Assembly (NCBI RefSeq): GCF_964204645.1
Contig: NC_134029.1
Location: 18,058,450 to 18,122,449 of the forward strand
Origin: Tubulanus polymorphus
Lineage: Eukaryota; Nemertea; Palaeonemertea; Tubulaniformes; Tubulanidae
Reading direction: 5' to 3'
DNA length: 64,000 nt
In this document: piece after piece, positions 58,072 to 64,000 of the stretch
How the letters are laid out: each line of letters opens with the position of its first letter
Numbering within the stretch: the stretch's first letter is position 1
Position numbers and translations under genes: made by a program
The notes under the pieces: model-generated
Told to the model about the DNA's origin: nothing
What the model saw: the letters and a program-made list of their open reading frames with translations, nothing else
Databases searched by the model: none

Positions 58072-58496
58072 TTAAAGTATTTTCAGACACCAGTCGAAGC
58101 ATGACAGGAGGTGCACTTTATCAGAAGATTAAAGGAAATGACAGATTGGTTGCATATCACTCCAAGGTTCTTCCTAAAGCAGCTAAATCCTATTACGTCA
58201 GTGAATTGGAATTGTATGGATTATGGTTAAACATTCTTGCATTTAAACATATTTTGAGATCAATTTCGTTTCATTGTTATGTCGATCATTCGTCATTGAT
58301 ATACATTTACAGGTCGAAGAACCAACCACCTACGCTTAGGATGCAAAAGTTACTCGAACGTCTTTCACCATATTCATTTGATCTTTCCTATTGTAAGGGT
58401 TCAGTCAGGGTTATCGCAGATTTTCTAAGTAGAGCACCTGGCACAGCGCGAGTACGTCGAGCAAGAGGGCTGTTGAACAGAAGATGCAGCAAGTGA
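58072..58496 (+). pseudogene. Ty3-like RNase H (array copy 3)
   Basis: Same length and end as copy 2, with only a few substitutions (KGNDRLV, SYYVSELE). Confidence 0.8.
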
Positions 58497-59963
58497 GTGA
58501 TGCGATGAATGCCACTGATTGGTACTTGCAGTCGGCAGCCCTAAAGTTCTTTTTCGCTCTTGGGTCATTCATTTATTACGTACGCATTAGGAGAGGGGGG
58601 AGGGGTCAGTGCAATTGCGTACTGTAATGCTTAATGTATATGAAAAAATGGCCGATTTTGCGTACAGAGGGGGAGGGGGGTTGAAAAATTCAAATTTTAT
58701 GCGTACGTAATAAATGAATGATCCCTCTCGTGGAGTGTGGACTGAAGGCAAACACGGCGATAATATATATGAATTCGTTTCGGACTTCCTTACATTTTTG
58801 GCTGATTATATGATCGGGCAAAAAGTAATTATATAGTGTAAACTAAGTTTCACGGTTATGCCTATACTCATCATATATGCATCATCTTAAAGTAATCAAT
58901 GGAATCGTGCCAAAAAGAGGCAGACCTGCGAAGGATCAGCAATCTAATTATTCACTGGAGGACACTACTCAACTGACGAAAGGAGGTGGAAACAGCAAAG
59001 AAAAACATCGATGACTCTGGTACATAATAGTCGCAATATCAAATCATCCATTGAAATATCTACTTATTATATTTCCCTAATTTTAGAAAACGTTATAACC
59101 AAGGACAATTGGCAACAAGTCCTTGGTTCGGACATTGCAAGGGACATTGTGAAATTCCTCGGAGGCAAGATGTCGCGAATTACTATGCTGCTGTTCACGG
59201 CCGTCCGGTATCATCTGATAACTTATATTTGCTCCCAAAATCAACAGCGAGCTGGTGTAGTACACCATTTAACGGTATCAGATATCGAGAGACTTCGGCT
59301 TGTTGATTTCGATGGTGATCAAGACCTAAACCAAGTGACAGTAAGTAATACTTAAGATACATTATCAAGTTTCCAGTGCCATAATTATCATTTCAAAATT
59401 TACGTAGGTCACAGGCGCAGGTTACGTAGGTCACAGGTTGTTCTTAACTGGTGACCTGAAAAGATTGCTATGTCTCTATAAAATAATAATACTGCCACTT
59501 ATAATTCCGAATGTGTGTCCACACTCCCCCCTGCGGGTCAGTTTTGCCGGGACAAAACTTAACAAAATGAGTGTGTAAGTATCTTGAAATGTTGTACGTC
59601 TCAGTAAAGTGTCACAATAATTATGGTAATCCTTTCTATCAAAGTGTACTACAGCGATATTGGAAATAATTGACCAGAAAATTCAAACCAGTTACTAACA
59701 AACTGATCAGAAAGTCGGCCACAACATTGACTCATACCGAACACCCAGAGAAGACAGATACTTTGGCACAGCTGATGTGCCACAGTACAGCAACTGCCAA
59801 CAAATATTATATGATCGGGCAAAAAGTAAAGCATACCGAGGGCACGGCTAGGGCCGTCATGAAAACGTTTGGAATGGCTAGCGTTAGTACATTTAGTACA
59901 TTCTATATGCCTCTAATTATACTCCTTTCATGTATTTTGAGTCTGGTATTTTTAGTCATTTAA
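58497..59963 (+). pseudogene. Tyrosine recombinase lineage YR1 (array copy 3, His-Tyr box present)
   Basis: Same as copy 2 including the MITE (58,563-58,725). The C-terminus is complete: NKLIRKSATTLTHTEHPE, then LMCHSTATANKYYMIGQKVK, which carries the His and the presumed Tyr nucleophile, then VMKTFGMASVSTFSTFY and a hydrophobic end LIILLSCILSLVFLVI at 59,963. The middle exon is scrambled (59,400-59,450). Confidence 0.75.
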
Positions 59964-60478
59964 ATACTGGTTTTTCTCCACATAACCAATTATTATCGAG
60001 ACACATCAACTCTTTATTAGATTTGGGTTAATTTCACTATGTGTCACTCTGTTATCGCCACCCTCTTCAGTCCACTTCACTTAGTTAATTAATTTGTATT
60101 TAATCTGAACTGGTTAGAATTGCTGTGGTTTCTACGGTACCCCTTGATGTTTTTATTGCTTGGTCTGTTAATCTTTAGTTTTGACACACAGCTTCTATTT
60201 TAGATCCTGTGAGTTTATATGCTTTGTTACTTGTTTTTCTGGTCATTCCACCTGATGATGGCTGTTAGTCAACAGCCAAAACGTTGTGGTTTCATAATAA
60301 TAAATTTGATCACATATTTTTAGTATTTCTGTACCTATAAGCTGATGGGTGTTTTTCATTTCTTTGTACAGTCAATCTTCGTTGTAAGTGTTAAAAGATA
60401 AATAAAGAAAAATATCATACGAAGAATTGTCGCTCGACTTAGCTGATATCTACATTATTGACGTGACACAACTAGAAA
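59964..60478 (+). repeat. Array tail with hammerhead-like motif (tail 1)
   Basis: The tail includes CCAC-CTGATGA at about 60,248-60,258, a GGCTGTT/AACAGCC hairpin, then AAAACGTT-GTGG. AATAAATTTGATC follows. The sequence recurs at 61,320-61,933 and 62,815-63,185. Confidence 0.65.
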
Positions 60479-60937
60479 ATGACAACCAATGCTGAAGATA
60501 TCAAAGTAACGAAGCTAGCCAGCGATAGCGATGAAACAATCGATTACTCCAAATTAAATATCGGTGTCAACGACACCGGCGATATCAAACCAGAGGACAG
60601 CATATCGCAGGTCAGTGCCGCCTCCTCAGTGAACTCTGTTAAGTTACGTGAGCAGCAGAAAAAAGCAGAGCTAGATGCACGCCTAGCTACGTTAAAGAAA
60701 AAACAGGAACTCGAACAAAAGAAGTTAGAGCTCAGAATGGAAGAGGAAGAGTTGGCTCTACAGATTGAAATCACCGTTGCTGACGCGAAATGCAAAGTTG
60801 CAGCAACGTTCGAAGAAAGCGATCGACCGATCTTCAGTTCAGCGAATACGCCAGTTCTAAATCCTAAGGCAACTGAGTTTAGTCCAAGTCACGGCAGCGG
60901 ATTACCTCCGTCAGGTGCGCCCCAGATGTCTCTATAA
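60479..60937 (+). CDS. BEL/Pao gag-like N-terminal coiled-coil fragment (sub-repeat 1)
   Basis: Open frame of 152 codons from ATG 60,479 (MTTNAEDIKVTKLASDSD). A Ser-rich start leads to a highly charged helical segment (REQQKKAELDARLATLKKK, ELEQKKLELRMEEEELALQI) typical of BEL/Pao gag N-termini, then GLPPSGAPQMSL and a stop. The MSL codons coincide with the start of YR1-derived sequence (ATGTCTCTATAAAATAA), so the gag is cut by the fusion. The end of this BEL/Pao family may be the pol fragment at 43,006. Confidence 0.6.
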   Translation: MTTNAEDIKVTKLASDSDETIDYSKLNIGVNDTGDIKPEDSISQVSAASSVNSVKLREQQKKAELDARLATLKKKQELEQKKLELRMEEEELALQIEITVADAKCKVAATFEESDRPIFSSANTPVLNPKATEFSPSHGSGLPPSGAPQMSL

Positions 60938-61026
60938 AATAAAAATACTACCACTTATAATTCGGAATGTGCGTCCACACTCCCCCCTGTGGGTCAGTTT
61001 TGCCGGGACAAAACTAAACAAAATGA

Positions 61027-61317
61027 GTGTGTAAGTGTCTTGAAATGTTGTACGTCTCAGTAAAGTGTCACAATAATTATGGTAATCCTTTCTATCAAAG
61101 TGGACTACAGCGATATTGGAAACAATCGACCATAAAATTCAAACCAGTTACTAACAAACTGATCAGAAAGTCGGCCACAACATTGACTCATAACGAACAC
61201 CCAGAGAAGGCAGATACTTTGGCACCGCTGATGTGCCACAGTACAGCAACTGCCAACAAATATTATATGATCGGGCAAAAAGTAAAGCATACCGAGGGTG
61301 GGCTAGGGCTGTCATGA
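61027..61317 (+). pseudogene. YR1 C-terminal fragment (sub-repeat 1)
   Basis: NKLIRKSATTLTHNEHPE and LMCHSTATANKYYMIGQK: Arg II and His-Tyr box retained, upstream exons missing. Confidence 0.7.
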
Positions 61318-61933
61318 AAACGTTTTGAACGGCTAGCATAAGTACATTTAGTACATTCTAGATGCCTCTAATTATACTCCTTTCATGTATTTTGAGTCTG
61401 GTATTTTGAGTCATTTAAATAATGGTTTTTCTCCACATAACCAATTATTATCGAGACACATCAACTCTTTATTAGATTTGGGTTAATTACACTATGTGTC
61501 ACTCTGTTATCGCCACCCTCTTCAGTCCACATCACTTAGTTACATAATTTGTATTTACTCTGAACTGGTTAGAATTGCTGTGGTTTCTAAGGTACCCCTT
61601 GATGTTTTTATTGCTTGATCAGTTAATCTTTAGTTTTGACACACTGCTTCTATTTTAGATCCTGTGAGTTTATATGCTTTGTTACTTGTTTTTCTGGTCA
61701 TTCCACCTGATGATGGCTGTTAGTCAACAGCCAAAACGTTGTGGTTTCATAATAATAAATTTGATCACATATTTTTAGTATTTCTGTACCTATAAGCTGA
61801 TGGGTGTTTTTCATTTCTTTGTACAGTCAATCTTCGTTGTAAGTGTTAAAAGATAAATAAAGAAAAATATCATACGAACAATTGTTGCTCGACTTAGCTG
61901 ATATCTACATTATTGATGTGACACGACTAGAAA

Positions 61934-62392
61934 ATGACAACCAACGCCGAAGATATCAAAGTAACGAAGCTAGCCAGCGATGGCGATGAAACAATCGACT
62001 ACTCCAAATTAAATATCGGTGTCAACGACACCGGCGATGTCAAACCAGAGGACAGCATATCGCAGGTCAGTGCCGCCTCCTCAGTGAACTCTGTTCAGTT
62101 ACGTGAGCAGCAGAAAAAAGCAGAGCTAGATGCACGCCTAGCTACGTAAAAGAAAAAACAGGAACTCGAACAAAAGAAGTTAGAGCTCAGAATGGAAGAG
62201 GAAGAGTTGGCTCTACAGATTGAATTCACCGTTGCTGACACGAAATGCAAAGTTGCAGCAACGTTCGAAGAAAGCGATCGACCGATCTTCAGTTCCGCGA
62301 ATACGCCAGTTCTAAATCCTAAGGCAACTGAGTTTAGTCCAAGTCACGGCAGCGGATTACCTCCGTCAGGCGTGCCCCAGATGTCTCTATAG
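61934..62392 (+). pseudogene. BEL/Pao gag-like fragment (sub-repeat 2)
   Basis: Same as 60,479-60,937, with a TAA near 62,149 in place of Leu (LAT-stop-KKKQ). Confidence 0.65.
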
Positions 62393-62481
62393 AATAAAAA
62401 TACTGCCACATATAATTCGGAATGTGCGTCCACACTCCCCCCTGTGGGTCAGTTGTGCCGCGACAAAACTAATCAAAATGA

Positions 62482-62815
62482 GTGTGTAAGTATCTTGAAA
62501 TGTTGTACGTCTCAGTAAAGTGTCACAATAATTATGGTAATCCTTTTTATCAAAGTGTGCTACAGCGATATTGGAAACAATCGACCAGAAAATTCAAACC
62601 AGTTACTAACAAACTGATCAGAAAGTCGGCCACAACATTGACTCGTACCGAACACCCAGAGAAGGCAGATTGGCACAGCTGATGTGCCACAGTACAGCAA
62701 CTGCCAACAAATATTATATGATCGGGCAAAAAGTAAAGCATACCGAGGGCGCGGCTAGGGCCGTCATGAAAACGTTTGGAATGGCTAGCGTTAGTACATT
62801 TAGTACATTCTAGAT
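62482..62815 (+). pseudogene. YR1 C-terminal fragment (sub-repeat 2)
   Basis: Four bases lost near 62,670 shift the frame before the His-Tyr box, which is still present in the DNA. Confidence 0.65.
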
Positions 62816-63185
62816 GCCTCTAATTTTACTCCTTTCATGTATTTTGAGTCTGGTATTTTTACTCATTTAAATACTGGTTTTTCTCCACATAACCAATTAT
62901 TATCGAGACACATCAACTCTTTATTAGATTTGGGTTAATTTCACAATGTGTCACTCTGTTATCGCCACCCTCTTCAGGCCACTTCAACTGGTTAGAATTG
63001 CTGTGGTTTCTACGGTACCCCTTGATGTTTTTATTGCTTGGTCTGTTAATCTTTAGTTTTGACACACTGCTTCTATTTTAGATCCTGTGAGTTTATATGC
63101 TTTGTTACTTGTTTTTCTGGTCATTCCACCTGATGATGGCTGTTAGTCAACAGCCGAAACGTTGTGGTTTCATAATAATAAATTT

Positions 63186-64000
63186 GATCGTATAATTTTA
63201 AATTCGAAGTGCGGGATTTCTTCATTTATCTCGTGCTCATGTTGGTCAAGGAAAAAACATCTAGACGCCAAGAACTAGGATCACCATCAGACAAGTACCA
63301 CATTCAAGCATAGGCAATGGAGTTGCAGAGTTTTGTTGAACTAAAGGCCACGAACAAGCTTGGGCCATTACCCCTGCAATAAAACATCCTCTATAAGTTA
63401 GAAATGATGATGCTTTATCGGCGTGGCTGTGGTGCCTGGCTCTTAACTGCGAACTCTAACGAACATCCAAGGGTAGAATCCTGCTCGAGAGGTTCTAGAG
63501 AACGATTTTGGGCGTTATACACTCGAAGTAGAGTCCCTTTAATCTGCCTGAGAAGTTTCAGCGCCCTAGCTGTCAAAAAATAAATTCGTCTTCACTTAGG
63601 ATACCTTTTGTTAATGTGTTTTTTTCGAAATTTCCAGGAGTCCCCACCATCCACCAAAACCCCGGCGAAAGGTTTAACTCCTCCTCCTTGTACTATAAGG
63701 CCCTGTCTACATACCCAAGGAGTTTTAAGGTTCCAGGGTACTATAAAAGGTCGGGCGGACCCCCTAGAAACGGTTCCACGGAGGTCTCGACTTTTTTCAA
63801 GGATTCTGGACATAGTCATTTTCAGAGTGACCTAAAGTTTTTGAAGCCGGTTAACATCGCTTTTGACCCCGTCATAACATCTTGCTAAGAGGGACTTAGG
63901 GACACACGGGTTGTGGATACTAACCCCCGGATTAGGGGGGCGCTAGGGGGAAATTAGTCAATTTTGGGACCCAGGTCCAACACCTATGGGCTTGCATTAT
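63186..64000. other. Right edge of window, no gene seen
   Basis: Sequence leaves the array near 63,185. Short frames at 63,592-63,888 exist on both strands, with no domain. Confidence 0.5.

Larger units (their letters stand above)
38787..60310 (+). repeat. Tandem array of a chimeric PLE-RNase H-YR1-Pif1-PHD-YR2 unit (three copies)
   Basis: Landmarks recur in order at constant spacing: SGNH linker 39,298 / 47,353 / 55,787; RT 40,312 / 48,367 / 56,795; RNase H 41,876 / 49,652 / 58,084; YR1 42,183 / 50,570 / 59,002; Pif1 44,541 / 52,954; YR2 46,121 / 54,582. Copies 2 and 3 are 8.43 kb apart throughout and nearly identical by eye. Copy 1 has the full ORF1 front end; copies 2 and 3 share a truncated one. 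Copy 3 lacks Pif1 and goes into the sub-repeats. Confidence 0.85.
60479..63185 (+). repeat. 1,455-bp tandem sub-repeats (gag-like start, YR1 C-terminus, tail)
   Basis: gag ATG at 60,479 and 61,934; YR1 box at 59,780, 61,235 and 62,680; hammerhead-like core at 60,252, 61,707 and 63,130. The spacing is 1,455 bp, then about 1,423-1,445 after a deletion. Two full gag-YR1-tail units follow the first YR1-tail. Confidence 0.85.

Overview
The window is animal genomic DNA: genes are split by GT-AG introns, the one host gene is a typical metazoan gene, and the rest is dense in DIRS, Penelope-like (PLE), Ty3-like, BEL/Pao, MULE, pogo-like and Crypton-like tyrosine-recombinase (YR) sequences. That repeat mix and the HERC2 sequence fit a marine lophotrochozoan, probably a mollusc. 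The species call is inference; no search was run.

Region 1 (1-22,761, + strand) holds the 3' part of HERC2, a giant E3 ubiquitin ligase. I see 25 exons, about 1,490 codons: the linker before the last RCC1-like domain, that complete seven-bladed domain, and the whole HECT domain to the stop codon. Its introns carry several MITE-like repeats and a 5.85-kb DIRS retrotransposon (5,109-10,954) with inverted ends, an internal complementary region, gag, RT-RNase H and YR. The DIRS copy is decayed: gag is broken in three places, RT is frameshifted and reads YLND where YLDD is expected, but the YR frame is intact.

Region 2 (22,762-36,340) has no host gene I can support. A Ty3-like element runs from a 198-bp LTR with primer-binding site (27,208) to a polypurine tract and second LTR (35,732-35,929). 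Inside it lie a FLYWCH-type MULE transposase pseudogene and an integrase. The integrase is interrupted by a compact 2.6-kb retroelement with 131-bp LTRs that shows gag-like and RT-RNase H coding only. Just upstream of the first LTR is a tandem duplication carrying two CTCF-like motifs.

Region 3 (about 36,340-63,190) is the most unusual part, a chimeric tandem array. Two PLE families, whose ORF1 carries an SGNH-hydrolase-like domain, come first. The second family is fused in fixed order to a Ty3-like RNase H, one YR lineage (YR1), a Pif1-type helicase C-terminus, a PHD finger, a Thr/Pro-rich linker and a second YR lineage (YR2), and then back into the PLE ORF1. The compound occurs three times; copies 2 and 3 are about 8.43 kb apart and nearly identical. 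Every copy is degraded, but the damage differs between copies. The array ends in 1,455-bp sub-repeats that join a BEL/Pao gag-like start, the YR1 C-terminus and a tail with a hammerhead-like RNA motif.

The last 0.8 kb shows nothing recognisable. Splice-site coordinates were read by eye and may be off by 1-2 bases.
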